Assembly: GCA_002999035.1 (NCBI GenBank)
Contig: CP027241.1
Span: 3,137,384-3,201,383, forward strand
DNA length: 64,000 nucleotides
Reading direction: 5' to 3'
Source of the DNA: Lachnospiraceae bacterium oral taxon 500
Lineage (GTDB): Bacteria > Bacillota > Clostridia > Lachnospirales > Vallitaleaceae
Shown: one piece after another, positions 35,079 through 44,966 of the stretch
Layout of the letters: every line of letters begins with the position of its first letter
Position numbering within the stretch: position 1 is the first letter of the stretch
Notes under the pieces: generated by a model
Database searches by the model: none
What the model was told of the DNA's origin: nothing
The model's input: the letters and a program-made list of their open reading frames with translations, nothing else
Program-made: the position numbers and the translations under genes

Positions 35079-36218
35079 TTAGTCCAACTCCGTTTTTTCC
35101 CAAACGGTATAACTCATTGGCTGAATCAGCAAATAGCGGTCAGACGCGACTTCATAAAAAGCATCCAGCCGCTCATGAAAGGGATACTGCCAAATCATCC
35201 GGCTGCCCCGATACTTGGTAATTTTTTCCTGATCGGCCACAAAATACTCATCCGCCTGAGCGCTGATTAAATTGGGCTCCTGGGCAAAGAACAGTTCCTG
35301 AATCAGCTCACCGCCCATGCGATACACCTTTAGCCGGTAACGGCGCTCACCGATTTCCTTGGTATCAGTATAGAGCAATGTTTCGTTTTTGGTATAATAC
35401 ACCGCCAAGAGGTCGCCGTCCACATCAAGCTTTAAAGGCGCAGAGTAAAGCTCTTTGCTGCCCGACATCGGATACAGATAAGCCGAACGATTGCCGATCA
35501 CCCACAGCATTTTCTGACCGAAATAATGCAGCTCCGGCATCAATTCCCCCTCATAGGCATCCGCCCGAAGGATAAATTCATCCAAATCCTCATGATAATC
35601 AGCAAAGCCAAACATGGTGATTTGAGAGTGAATACCGCCATTTAAAGCGTCCACATAGGAAGTCGTCAGATTGAGGCCATCGCCGGATAATGCCGCCGCA
35701 ACCGGATAACCGTCCTGCCTTAAAACCGAACCCCGCTCAATCAGCGGCACGCCTTCCCGGCTGTAAACCTTAATCTTGTTTTCCAAATCCGCTTCCAGAA
35801 CCAAAACCAACTGTCCGCCTTCACTCAGCCAGGCACTGACAATCGGAAAGTTTTCCCGGATACCGGCCAAAAAACCATTCTTATCAAACAACAAAGCATC
35901 ATGCCCCAAAATATCGGCTACCACCAGATAATCGCCCGCCTGCTTCAGCAGAGGAGCCAGCATTTGAAAAGGCTTCGTCCACTGGCTGCTGCCGTCCAAG
36001 TTTCTTTTTTCCAAGCCCTCCCGACTGCAGAAATACAGCGCGTCCTCATAGGGCAAAATTTGCAAATACTGTCCCTGAATCAATTCCTGCCGAAGCTCCG
36101 GTGCAAACTCAATCTTTCCGCCGTTAAACAAATAATAATGCGGCCGGATATAAAAAATATAAGCGGCCAAAAGCAACAGCGCAATTCCCGCCGCTGCTGC
36201 CGTCAATACTCTCTTCAC
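35079..36218 (-). CDS. DUF5711 family membrane-anchored beta-propeller-like protein
   Basis: 379 residues with one N-terminal transmembrane anchor (about 7-27: AAAAGIALLLLAAYIFYI). The extracytoplasmic remainder is built from short beta repeats (LFDKNGFLAG, LVLVLEADLENKIKVYSREG, SAYLYPMSGSKELYS), consistent with a WD40/PQQ-like propeller. DUF5711 proteins pair with CvpA in Lachnospiraceae-type genomes; function unknown. It begins 15 nt after glgA ends. Confidence 0.75.
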   Translation of the reverse strand: MKRVLTAAAAGIALLLLAAYIFYIRPHYYLFNGGKIEFAPELRQELIQGQYLQILPYEDALYFCSREGLEKRNLDGSSQWTKPFQMLAPLLKQAGDYLVVADILGHDALLFDKNGFLAGIRENFPIVSAWLSEGGQLVLVLEADLENKIKVYSREGVPLIERGSVLRQDGYPVAAALSGDGLNLTTSYVDALNGGIHSQITMFGFADYHEDLDEFILRADAYEGELMPELHYFGQKMLWVIGNRSAYLYPMSGSKELYSAPLKLDVDGDLLAVYYTKNETLLYTDTKEIGERRYRLKVYRMGGELIQELFFAQEPNLISAQADEYFVADQEKITKYRGSRMIWQYPFHERLDAFYEVASDRYLLIQPMSYTVWEKTELD

Positions 36219-36232
36219 TGTTTTCTCCGTTC

Positions 36233-37684
36233 TTAGTGTTCATCTTCCTTTAAGATACTCTGGTACAAGGCCAAATATTCTTTGGCACTGCCATCCCAGG
36301 AAAATCGGGTTGCCATGCCCCGCTGCATAATCTCATTCCATACTTTCGGCTCCTTAAAGCAGCCAATCGCCCGCCGGATCGCCTCAATAAAATCATTGGA
36401 AAAATAATTGGAAAAACGAAAGCCGGTGGCTCGTTCCGGATCATCCTCATAGCCGATAATGGTATCGCTGAGGCCGCCGGTATTACGGACAATCGGCACC
36501 GCACCGTAGCGCAGGCTATACATCTGCGACAGACCGCAGGGCTCAAACAGCGACGGCATTAAAAACATATCAACCGAACCATAAATCTGCCGGGCAACCG
36601 CCGGATTAAACTCGGTAATCACTACAATCTGGCCGGGATATTGATTGGCCATGTCCTTTAAAGCCGCTTCATAATAGGTTTCGCCCGAACCCAAAATCAC
36701 AAACTGAACGCCTTCTCTGGCCAGTTTCTTCATGGCCGCCAAAATCAGGTCGATTCCCTTTTGCTCGGCGAGCCTTGTGACCACGCCCAGCATCGGCTCA
36801 GCCGACGGCGCCAGACCAATCTGCTCGCGAAAAGCTTTCTGCTGTTTACTTCTTTCTTTTTTATAATTCTTGGCATCAAACTGAAATGCCAGCGCTTCAT
36901 CATTGGCCGGGTCATACTTATCATAATAAATCCCGTTGATGATACCGTAAATCTTATGCGAATATTTACGCAGCAGCCCATCCAGTCCATAGCCGAACTC
37001 CGGTGTCTGAATTTCCTTGGCATAGGTTTGACTGACCGTCGTAATGGCATTGGAATAAACGATTCCCGCTTTCATAAAGCAAACCTTGCCGTAATACTCA
37101 ACCGCTTCACTGTTAAAATATTTTGGCGACAGATTCAGTTTCTCCAGCACATCCCGCTCAAATACACCCTGATACTGCAAATTGTGAATGGTAAACACCA
37201 TTTTAATATCCCGATAAAAATCCAGCGTCGCGTAGTCCTGCTTCAAAAAAATGCCAATCAGTGCCGTCTGCCAGTCATTGGCATGAATAACGTCCGGCTT
37301 TAACCCGATTGAAATCAGCATTTCCACTACCGCCTTGCTGAAAAAGCCAAAGCGAACGCTGTCATCCTCATAGCCGTACAGCTTTTCCCTTTCAAAAAAA
37401 GGGGCATTGCCGATAAAATACGTTTTGATTCCATCCAACTCATGCTGGTACACCGCAGCTACCATCGGCCGGTTGGTAATCTCAACGATAAACTCATGGA
37501 GCTTTGTCAGCTGATATTTTTCCTCAATTCCCCGGTATTTGGGCATGACCCTGACCATATTGACATTTTGCTTTCGAAATGCCACCGGCAGAGCCTCAGC
37601 GACATCAGCCAACCCACCCGAAGCTTTATACGGTCCGCTTTCTGAGGTAACAAACAAAATAGTTTTCTCTGCTTTTTGCGCCAT
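36233..37684 (-). CDS. glgA: Glycogen synthase (ADP-glucose type)
   Basis: 483-residue GT5 family glycosyltransferase. The N-terminal nucleotide-sugar motif is KASGGLADV. HANDWQTALIGIFLK and FTIHNLQYQGVF follow, and the C-terminal Rossmann domain has VTRLAEQKGIDLI and PSLFEPCGLSQMYSLRYGAVPIVRNTGGLSDTI. It elongates alpha-1,4-glucan from ADP-glucose. No glgB, glgC or glgP is nearby, so the rest of the pathway lies elsewhere. GAAGGAGA precedes the start. Confidence 0.95.
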   Translation of the reverse strand: MAQKAEKTILFVTSESGPYKASGGLADVAEALPVAFRKQNVNMVRVMPKYRGIEEKYQLTKLHEFIVEITNRPMVAAVYQHELDGIKTYFIGNAPFFEREKLYGYEDDSVRFGFFSKAVVEMLISIGLKPDVIHANDWQTALIGIFLKQDYATLDFYRDIKMVFTIHNLQYQGVFERDVLEKLNLSPKYFNSEAVEYYGKVCFMKAGIVYSNAITTVSQTYAKEIQTPEFGYGLDGLLRKYSHKIYGIINGIYYDKYDPANDEALAFQFDAKNYKKERSKQQKAFREQIGLAPSAEPMLGVVTRLAEQKGIDLILAAMKKLAREGVQFVILGSGETYYEAALKDMANQYPGQIVVITEFNPAVARQIYGSVDMFLMPSLFEPCGLSQMYSLRYGAVPIVRNTGGLSDTIIGYEDDPERATGFRFSNYFSNDFIEAIRRAIGCFKEPKVWNEIMQRGMATRFSWDGSAKEYLALYQSILKEDEH

Positions 37685-37805
37685 GATATTCTCCTTCCTG
37701 ATAGTTTGTTACAGTCCGGCAAGCTGTATTTCTGTTTGATACCGCTCGGAAAAACTCGCTTTCACAGACAGTATCATGTATAAATACCTATTTGCTTAAC
37801 ATCAT

Positions 37806-37852
37806 ATTCGGCGAAATTCATTTCAAGGAATTACAAATGTCTTGCCTGAACT
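37806..37852. repeat. Dispersed palindromic repeat, copy d
   Basis: ATTCGGCGAAAT, short spacer, CAAGGAATTAC, then AAATGTCTTGCCTGAACTGTA. It fills most of the gap between cca and glgA. Confidence 0.65.
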
Positions 37853-37877
37853 GTAATCATATTATAGTATCATTTAC

Positions 37878-39092
37878 TCAACTTTCCATCCGCTTTTCCG
37901 CTGCCAGCATCAGCAGCCGCTCCCTGGTATTTGCCGCCGGGTCACGCAGCACAATCTGTAAAAGCCGGTCTAAACACTCGCCCACCTGCCTGCCCTCACC
38001 GATGCCCAAAGCCATAATATCCCGGCCGTCCACTGCCAAATCCGCAATCCGCACCGGCTGACGCTGCGCCCTGGCCAAATATGCCTCCGTTTCGGCCGGA
38101 GAAAACCGGCCCTCAACTGCGGCCAATTGCAGCAGAATCGTAAAAACCTCTTCTCCCAGCCGAGAAAGCTGACAACGAAAAAAATAATCCTCTAAGTAAA
38201 TTTCCAAATCCCGATTGGCAGCCACAGCTGTCACGATGTCCGTTGTCCGGTTATCAAAGGTCAAACGGCGTAAAATCCGTTTTACGTCCTGAGCCGGCAG
38301 TTTTTTTTCACCGCCGCAGAATAAATAAGCCAGCCGGGCCATTCCCTCCGGCATCAGTGCTTTCAGCCGATTATAGAAAACAGCGTTTTCCTCGGCCGGT
38401 AGTTCCGGCTCGGGGATAAAATAAGCCGCCAAGCCGTAGCGGACAAAATAAGACAAATATTCAGGATGATTGCTGGCTAAGGTTTTAACAAACTCCACCC
38501 GAATCCTTTCCTGACTGACTGCCCGAAGCAGTTCCTTTTTCTGCCGAATCGCCTCCGCTGTAGCCGCTTCAATCTTAAAGTTCAGTGCCGCCGCAAAACG
38601 AACCGCCCGGAGCATCCGGAGCGCATCTTCCTCAAATCGCTCTTCCGCCCGACCGACACAGCGAATCAGACCCTTTTTTAAATCATCCTGACCACCAAAA
38701 TAGTCAATCACTCCCCGCTGCGGTGAATAGGCCATGGCGTTAACCGTAAAATCCCGCCGGGCCACATCCTCTTTTAACGATTCGCTAAAACTAACCGCTT
38801 TGGGGTGGCGATGGTCTTCGTATTGACCGTCAACCCGAAAAGTTGTAACCTCAACGGCCTCCCGCCGGTGCAGCACCGTAACAGTGCCATGCTTAATGCC
38901 GGTATCAACCGTTCGCGGAAAAAGCTGCTTAACCCGCAGCGGCCGTGCTGAGGTGGTAATATCCCAATCTTTCGGCACCTGCCCCATGATGCTGTCCCGG
39001 ACGCAGCCGCCGACAATATAAGCCTGCTCACCGCTGGCCTGCAAAATCTCCAGCACCTCGGCTACCACAGGCGGTATCTCAATCCTATTCAA
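37878..39092 (-). CDS. cca: CCA tRNA nucleotidyltransferase / poly(A) polymerase family
   Basis: 404-residue class II nucleotidyltransferase. The head domain is IVGGCVRDSIMGQVPKDWDITTSARP, with catalytic D-x-D in DWDIT. RRDFTVNAMAYSP and GLIRCVGRAEERFEEDALRMLRAVRFA are the base-recognition signatures. The C-terminal body is shorter and more diverged than in E. coli; there is no HD motif. It adds or repairs the CCA end. It overlaps the FAD-protein gene by 8 nt. Confidence 0.93.
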   Translation of the reverse strand: MNRIEIPPVVAEVLEILQASGEQAYIVGGCVRDSIMGQVPKDWDITTSARPLRVKQLFPRTVDTGIKHGTVTVLHRREAVEVTTFRVDGQYEDHRHPKAVSFSESLKEDVARRDFTVNAMAYSPQRGVIDYFGGQDDLKKGLIRCVGRAEERFEEDALRMLRAVRFAAALNFKIEAATAEAIRQKKELLRAVSQERIRVEFVKTLASNHPEYLSYFVRYGLAAYFIPEPELPAEENAVFYNRLKALMPEGMARLAYLFCGGEKKLPAQDVKRILRRLTFDNRTTDIVTAVAANRDLEIYLEDYFFRCQLSRLGEEVFTILLQLAAVEGRFSPAETEAYLARAQRQPVRIADLAVDGRDIMALGIGEGRQVGECLDRLLQIVLRDPAANTRERLLMLAAEKRMES

Positions 39093-40467
39093 AACTTTCG
39101 CCTTTCTGTTCTATTAATTCTCTGGCCACAAACAGTCCGCTGGCCGCCGCCTGGGAAAGCGAATGTGTCACGCCCGAGGTATCACCCAAAACATAAAGCC
39201 CCTTGACGCTGGTTTCCAAATGCTCATCCACCGCCACCCGGCAGTTGTAAAACTTGACTTCCACTCCGTAAAGCAAGGTGTCCTCATTGGCCGTACCGGG
39301 AGCAATCTTATCCAGCGCATAAATCATGTCAATAATTCCGTCCAGCTGCCTTTTGGGAATAACTAAGCTCAAATCGCCGGGCGTAGCATCCAAAGTCGGC
39401 CGGGTAAAACATTGGCGCATCCGGTGCTCATTGCTCCGCCGACCCCGCTCTAAATCGCCAAACCGCTGAACCAGCACCCCGCCGCCCAGCATATTACTGA
39501 GCCGAGCAATGGACGCGCCGTATTCATTACTGTCTTTAAAGGGCTTGGTAAAATGATTTGACACCAGCAGCGCAAAATTGGTATTTTCCGTATGTCTGGC
39601 CGAATCGGCATAGCTATGACCGTTGACCGTCAAAATATCGCCGTAATTTTCCGTTACTACTTCTCCATACGGATTCATACAAAAAGTTCTGACCTGATCA
39701 TTATATTTAGAGGTTTTATAAACAATTTTGCTTTCATAAACCTCGTCGGTAATATCCTTAAAAATCAAGGCCGGCAGTTCTACCCGCACACCGATGTCAA
39801 CCCGATTGTTTTCCGTCTGAATACCAAAGCTTTCACACAAGCGATTGACCCAGCGGGAACCGACCCGGCCGGTAGCCACAATCACTTTGGCCGCTGTAAA
39901 ACTTTCCCGTTCCGTCACCACTTCAAAAAAACCGTCTTTTTTCTTTACATCCAGCGCCGGCGTTTCAAAACGAATCTCAATCCGGTCCCGAATTGCCCGG
40001 TACATATTACCGGCAATGACCAGATTACGGTCCGTCCCCAAATGCCGCACCTGTGCATCCAGCAAATGCAAATCATGCCGCAGGGCTCTGGCCTTTAAAT
40101 CGCCGGTCGAAGTAGAATAGAGCTTGGCATCTGCTCCACCCATCCGCATATTGATCGCGTCAACCTCCCACATCAGCTCCATTGCTTTGCCGACGCCGAT
40201 ATAGCTGTGCAGATCACCGCCAAAACTGGTAGTGATGTTATATTTGCCGTCGGAAAAACCGCCCGCGCCAAAAAAGCCTTCCATTACATTATAGCGGCTG
40301 CCCAAGGTTTTATCTCCCTTGGCTCTGCTTTCTCCGGCAGCAATCCGGTCAGCCAAAGAAAGCCCTTTTTCAATCATTAAAACCTTAAGCGGCTTTTCTG
40401 CCCGGGCCAATTCGTAAGCCGCAAACACTCCTGCCGCCCCCGCACCGATAATAATAACATCATACAT
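39085..40467 (-). CDS. FAD-dependent oxidoreductase of the NAD(P)/FAD family
   Basis: 460 residues. Dinucleotide-binding IIIGAGAAGVFAAYELAR at the N-terminus, GFFGAGGFSDGKYNIT, VIVATGRVGSRWV, and the C-terminal FAD motif LYVLGDTSGVTHSLSQAAASGL. This is the clostridial flavoprotein group annotated as uncharacterised FAD-dependent dehydrogenases. The substrate is unknown. ATG 40467 is preferred, with GGAGG 6 nt before it. It is coupled to cca. Confidence 0.82.
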   Translation of the reverse strand: MYDVIIIGAGAAGVFAAYELARAEKPLKVLMIEKGLSLADRIAAGESRAKGDKTLGSRYNVMEGFFGAGGFSDGKYNITTSFGGDLHSYIGVGKAMELMWEVDAINMRMGGADAKLYSTSTGDLKARALRHDLHLLDAQVRHLGTDRNLVIAGNMYRAIRDRIEIRFETPALDVKKKDGFFEVVTERESFTAAKVIVATGRVGSRWVNRLCESFGIQTENNRVDIGVRVELPALIFKDITDEVYESKIVYKTSKYNDQVRTFCMNPYGEVVTENYGDILTVNGHSYADSARHTENTNFALLVSNHFTKPFKDSNEYGASIARLSNMLGGGVLVQRFGDLERGRRSNEHRMRQCFTRPTLDATPGDLSLVIPKRQLDGIIDMIYALDKIAPGTANEDTLLYGVEVKFYNCRVAVDEHLETSVKGLYVLGDTSGVTHSLSQAAASGLFVARELIEQKGESFE

Positions 40468-40579
40468 TCCCATCCTCCCATTTGGCCGATCGTCATAAGG
40501 GTATCAAGTACTGGCTGCCTCGCTCAGGCTGATGGTTCCTTCTCTATGCAGTATAACTAAAAATCCGGGCCTTGTCAAC

Positions 40580-43156
40580 TTACTCGGTAATCACCAGCGC
40601 CTGCCGGCCAAACGCTGCATATCCGGCTTCAAAGCTTGCCCTTGGGCTTTTTTCCACCCGACCGGTCAAAGGATCGGCATAATAAATAAAAGCGCCGTCA
40701 AAGCCAACCACCACCACGCTGTGTTCCCGGTAGGTAATTTCCATATAGCCGTTTTCCGTCTGCCATGAAATTTTAAGCGCATCCGGCACCGCCGCCATAT
40801 TCGAACTGATGATCTGCACCGGCTGACCGTGACTGACAAAGGTCAAAATCTGCGTCAGCGAAGCACCGGTAATATTTTGGGCCCGGCTGCCCAAATAGCG
40901 GCGGGCCAGTACCGAAATCGGTTCAATATAAACCCCCAGTCCAGCCGCCTTAGCGTCATGGATCGAACCGGCAAACGCCTCCTTCATATCCACCTGATAG
41001 GCCGACGCCGGCTGAAAAGAACGACCGTACTCCAGGAGTTCATCCGCCAGCGCAAAGCGGTCCGGCAGTGCCGGGTCATAATAGCCCAGCAGCATAGACA
41101 GCGCCGTGACTTCACAGCCCCGGGGAAGCTCCGGCAGCTGACAAACCGTTGAAAAACCGCTAATCCGCGCACTTTCGGTCAGCCAGTCGCTGTCATATAA
41201 TTTTTTCGATTTTTTTGCCTCGTTTTGATAATAAATCTGATAAGCCGGCATCGTCTGCGCTTGGAGCAATGCCGCCCGTAAATCTTCGGCAAAAATCCTG
41301 TCCGCACCAGCCTGAGCAAAGTATCCGCTGCCCGCAAAAACATCGCGCCAATCCAGCACCGCAATCTTGCCCTTGCCCGTTTCCGCTTTTTGAACCGTAC
41401 CGCTGACCAGACGCAGCGGCCAGCCGTAAAAATCATCAGCCTTGCCCGGCAGCTGCTCGGTCGCCGGCGGCACTGCCTTGTCCTTTGTTTTGGATGCCAA
41501 AGCACTGAAATCAAAGCTTTGGCCGGCAGTTTGCAGATAGTCCACCCGCACCTCGCCCGGCCGCGCCGCACTGCTCGTTCTTTTTTGCAGCACCGGCAAA
41601 ACACCGCTGTCGGCACCGGTAAACTCAGGCACACCGAAGTAGCTCCCCGCCGGCGCCTGCAAACCGGCCAACTCCTGCCCCTCCGGCGAATAGAGTATCA
41701 CCCGGCGGAGCGGATAAACGACCCGGCGGTCAAGATATTCCAAACTGTCCGTCACATTGTATTCGCCGATATAAATTCCTTTTTGCCCGACTGCCAACAG
41801 TTTCAGGTTTTTATCTTCCTGATAAATCGTATAAATTTCCGGCTGCCGCAAGCTCGTCCACAGTACCGCCTGATTTTTTTTGTCCTCCTGCGCCTGCCAG
41901 CAGACCAAAGCCTGCTCCCGGTCAAAACGGCTGTGCAGCGGAATTTGCCGTTTACTGAATGTATGCTCCGGCAGGTTCAAAATAAAATATCCGCCCGGCC
42001 GCAGCCAATAAGCCTCCGCTCCGGCCTCATCCGTAAAAATCTGACTATCGGCATAGACTGCCAGCTCCGCATCCGGTATTTCGGCAAAGGCAATGGTTTG
42101 CAGCGTCCGGCCGTTCCATTCAAAAAACGCAATTCCTCTGCGGTTGCCTAAAGCCGGCACATCTCCGGCAAAGGTGCCATAACCCAAAAAATAATATTTT
42201 TGATCCTGCCAGCCGATATGCCTGAACCGGAGCGGACTGAACTCATCCGTCAAATAATCATCGTTAATGGCGTCCCGCCGGTACAGGGTATAAAGTGCCT
42301 GCCCATCGCCGGCATATACCTCACCGTCCTCAATCTGAACAAAGCGGCCGCCGGACGTGTGCCATTCTCCGCCGGCCGAAAGCACCAGGCTTTTTCTGAC
42401 TTTATCATAAAAGCCTCGCTTGCGGCTATGCAGTTTTTCTTCCAGCCAAGTATTGCCATCGCTGTCGGCAGTAAAGCTGTAAAAATGATCCAAATACTCA
42501 AGCCCTTCCTGCCCGCGAATGGCTGCCGTTACCTTAGCCTGACCCCGAATCCAGCCGTCAACCGCCGCTTCTTCTACTTTCAGCGCCACTTCTCCCATCA
42601 AAGTTTCCGGCTCCGGCCGCTGCCTGACCTGGGCGGCAATATCGGCTGCTATCCGGCCATACTCCGTCTTTTCCTGATAAAAAAACGGCAAATCATAAAA
42701 AAAGTCCGTCATTTCCTTGGTCAAAATCAAGCGCAGAACATACAATTCACCGGGCTTTAACGCTTCCGGCTGAAAATGCAGAGCAAAATCATTCCGCTGC
42801 CAAATAAGGCTCCCGTCACCGGCCCGATACAGTTCCATCCGCCACAAATGCTCCTGCCAGTCACCCCTTGCCCAAAAACGAAAGCCGGCCGCATCGCACA
42901 GCGCTTCCGCCTTTTGATAAGTCGCCGGCTCAATGCGTGTAGAGGTTCCGGCTATGGGCTGAAACGCAAACTCATTTTCCAGCAGCCCCACATAGGGCAG
43001 CTGAACCGATTTCGTCTCTAAATATCCGGTACTGACGGTTTCATCCTTGGCCAAGCGCTTCTCCGCTTTGTTCTCCCGGCTGCAGCCGGTCACAAAAAAA
43101 AGACAAAAAAAGCAAAAAAGACCCCATAACACCCGAATCCTTTTGCTTTTTCTCAT
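40580..43156 (-). CDS. Large lipoprotein with C-terminal C39-like cysteine peptidase domain
   Basis: 858 residues. The lipobox is FFVTGC (Cys at about 25). The central 600 residues are beta-rich and repetitive, without a domain I can name. The last about 210 residues are a peptidase_C39_2 (YvpB-like) domain: catalytic Cys in PRGCEVTALSMLLGYY (near 680), His in REHSVVVVGFD and Asp in IYYADPLTG. It is an extracellular enzyme anchored in the outer leaflet. It may cleave surface or secreted peptides. It lies beside the heterodimeric exporter at 43185-46685 in the same direction. Confidence 0.8.
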   Translation of the reverse strand: MRKSKRIRVLWGLFCFFCLFFVTGCSRENKAEKRLAKDETVSTGYLETKSVQLPYVGLLENEFAFQPIAGTSTRIEPATYQKAEALCDAAGFRFWARGDWQEHLWRMELYRAGDGSLIWQRNDFALHFQPEALKPGELYVLRLILTKEMTDFFYDLPFFYQEKTEYGRIAADIAAQVRQRPEPETLMGEVALKVEEAAVDGWIRGQAKVTAAIRGQEGLEYLDHFYSFTADSDGNTWLEEKLHSRKRGFYDKVRKSLVLSAGGEWHTSGGRFVQIEDGEVYAGDGQALYTLYRRDAINDDYLTDEFSPLRFRHIGWQDQKYYFLGYGTFAGDVPALGNRRGIAFFEWNGRTLQTIAFAEIPDAELAVYADSQIFTDEAGAEAYWLRPGGYFILNLPEHTFSKRQIPLHSRFDREQALVCWQAQEDKKNQAVLWTSLRQPEIYTIYQEDKNLKLLAVGQKGIYIGEYNVTDSLEYLDRRVVYPLRRVILYSPEGQELAGLQAPAGSYFGVPEFTGADSGVLPVLQKRTSSAARPGEVRVDYLQTAGQSFDFSALASKTKDKAVPPATEQLPGKADDFYGWPLRLVSGTVQKAETGKGKIAVLDWRDVFAGSGYFAQAGADRIFAEDLRAALLQAQTMPAYQIYYQNEAKKSKKLYDSDWLTESARISGFSTVCQLPELPRGCEVTALSMLLGYYDPALPDRFALADELLEYGRSFQPASAYQVDMKEAFAGSIHDAKAAGLGVYIEPISVLARRYLGSRAQNITGASLTQILTFVSHGQPVQIISSNMAAVPDALKISWQTENGYMEITYREHSVVVVGFDGAFIYYADPLTGRVEKSPRASFEAGYAAFGRQALVITE

Positions 43157-43184
43157 TTTTTTCCTCCCATTAACCCCGCCTGCT

Positions 43185-44954
43185 TTATGCTCTCTGCGCC
43201 ATATACAAATGATAATAATCGCCCTTTTTGTCTAACAGCTCTTGATGTGAGCCCATTTCCGCAATCCGCCGATTCTTAATAAAAAAGATTCGGCTGGCCT
43301 GCTTGATGGTTGACAGCCGATGCGCCACAATAAAGGATGTCCGGTCTTTTAAAAGACTGGCAATGCCCTGCTGAATCAAGCGCTCGGTATGCGTATCAAT
43401 GCTGGCCGTAGCCTCGTCCAAAATCAGCACGGCGGGCCTTGCAATCATCGTGCGGGCAAAAGCAATCAGCTGCTTTTGTCCAGCCGAGAGCTTGGAACCC
43501 TTATCGTTAATCATGGTTTCATAGCCCTTTTCCAGACTCATCACAAAGTCATGGAGTTGAACGGCTTTGGCTGCTTCTTCAATTTCCGCCTGACTGGCAT
43601 CTAATTTCCCGTAACGGATATTATCGGCAATCGTGCCGGTAAACAGCACCGTATCCTGCGTCATAATGCCCATCTGCGAGCGCAGACTGGAGAGCGACAC
43701 CGGCCGGATATCCTGACCGTCAATTCGAATACAGCCGCTCTTAATTTCATAAAACCGGGCCAGAGCATTGATAATTGTGGTCTTGCCCTCGCCGGTCGGC
43801 CCGACCAGCGCAATCGTTTCGCCTTTTTCAACCGTAAAGGATACATCGTCCAGCACCACTTTTTCACCATCATACGAAAAAGTAACATGCTCAAAGGCAA
43901 TGTCGCCCTTTATTTTCGGCATTGGTATCGTGTCTTCCTCTTTTTCCTCCGGCTCGGTATCCAAGATTTCAAAGACCCGCTCGGCCGCCGCCAAATTGGA
44001 GGTCAGCTGATTATAAAACTGACTCAGATTGATAATCGGCAGCCAAAACATTTGGATATAGCTGATAAAGGCAATCATCAGACCAACCGATACCTCGCCG
44101 CTTCGAACCAGCGGAATCCCCCAGTAAAAAATTAAAAAAGTACCAATCCCGGATGAAAGCAGGACAATCGGCCAAAATAAATCCGTTAAAATCGCTGCCT
44201 GAAAAAAGCTATCCTTGACTTCATTCAGCAGCCGGCCAAAGTTCTTAGAGGTTTTTCCCTCAGCCGTAAAGCTCTGCACCACGCTTATACCGGAAAAATC
44301 CTCATGGGTAAAGGCATTCATATTGGAGTTTTTCTGCCGGTGCAGCTGCCAACGCTGATGAGCAAAAATCTCCACCACATACATACCCGCAGCTAATATC
44401 GGCAGCATGGCTACTCCCGCTAAAGCCAGCCTGATATTGAGCGCCAGCATGATAACCAGCACCGCTAAGATATTTACCACTTCCGGCACCAAAGTAACGA
44501 CCGCGTTATTTAAAACTTCCTTCAATGAATTGACATCACCGATGACCCGGGCTAAAATCTTGCCGGTCGGGCGTTTGTCAAAGAAAGAAAAACCCAAACT
44601 TTGAATATGGGTATACAGTTCCTGCCGGATTTCCAGCAGCACATAATTGGACACCTTGCCCATAATCAAAATCCGAGCTCGCAGGCAAACCGCCAGAATC
44701 AAGTTCAGTCCCACCGCCAGAGCCAGCAGCCGAAGCAGCCCCGCCACATCAGCCCGGCTAATATAATCATCCACCGCCGCTTTGACCAGCAGCGGATTAA
44801 TCATCGTAACCGCCGTCGTCACCGCCATCAGCAAGAGCACCAGCGCCACTTCTTTTTTATATTTTTTCATGTACGCAAACAAGCGCCGAACAGTAACCGC
44901 CTTGGCTACCTTCGACACTGCTTCGTCCTGTTTGTAACCGCTTATTTCTTCCAT
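43185..44954 (-). CDS. ABC exporter half-transporter (catalytically complete NBD)
   Basis: 589-residue exporter subunit with six transmembrane helices and a C-terminal ATPase: Walker A GPTGEGKTTI, signature LSAGQ, Walker B VLILDEATASID and H-loop VAHRLSTI. The catalytic Glu after Walker B is present. With the next gene 12 nt upstream it probably forms a heterodimeric multidrug or lipid exporter of the LmrCD/BmrCD type. AGGGGGTG is 5 nt before the ATG. Confidence 0.93.
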   Translation of the reverse strand: MEEISGYKQDEAVSKVAKAVTVRRLFAYMKKYKKEVALVLLLMAVTTAVTMINPLLVKAAVDDYISRADVAGLLRLLALAVGLNLILAVCLRARILIMGKVSNYVLLEIRQELYTHIQSLGFSFFDKRPTGKILARVIGDVNSLKEVLNNAVVTLVPEVVNILAVLVIMLALNIRLALAGVAMLPILAAGMYVVEIFAHQRWQLHRQKNSNMNAFTHEDFSGISVVQSFTAEGKTSKNFGRLLNEVKDSFFQAAILTDLFWPIVLLSSGIGTFLIFYWGIPLVRSGEVSVGLMIAFISYIQMFWLPIINLSQFYNQLTSNLAAAERVFEILDTEPEEKEEDTIPMPKIKGDIAFEHVTFSYDGEKVVLDDVSFTVEKGETIALVGPTGEGKTTIINALARFYEIKSGCIRIDGQDIRPVSLSSLRSQMGIMTQDTVLFTGTIADNIRYGKLDASQAEIEEAAKAVQLHDFVMSLEKGYETMINDKGSKLSAGQKQLIAFARTMIARPAVLILDEATASIDTHTERLIQQGIASLLKDRTSFIVAHRLSTIKQASRIFFIKNRRIAEMGSHQELLDKKGDYYHLYMAQRA

Positions 44955-44966
44955 TTGCTCACCCCC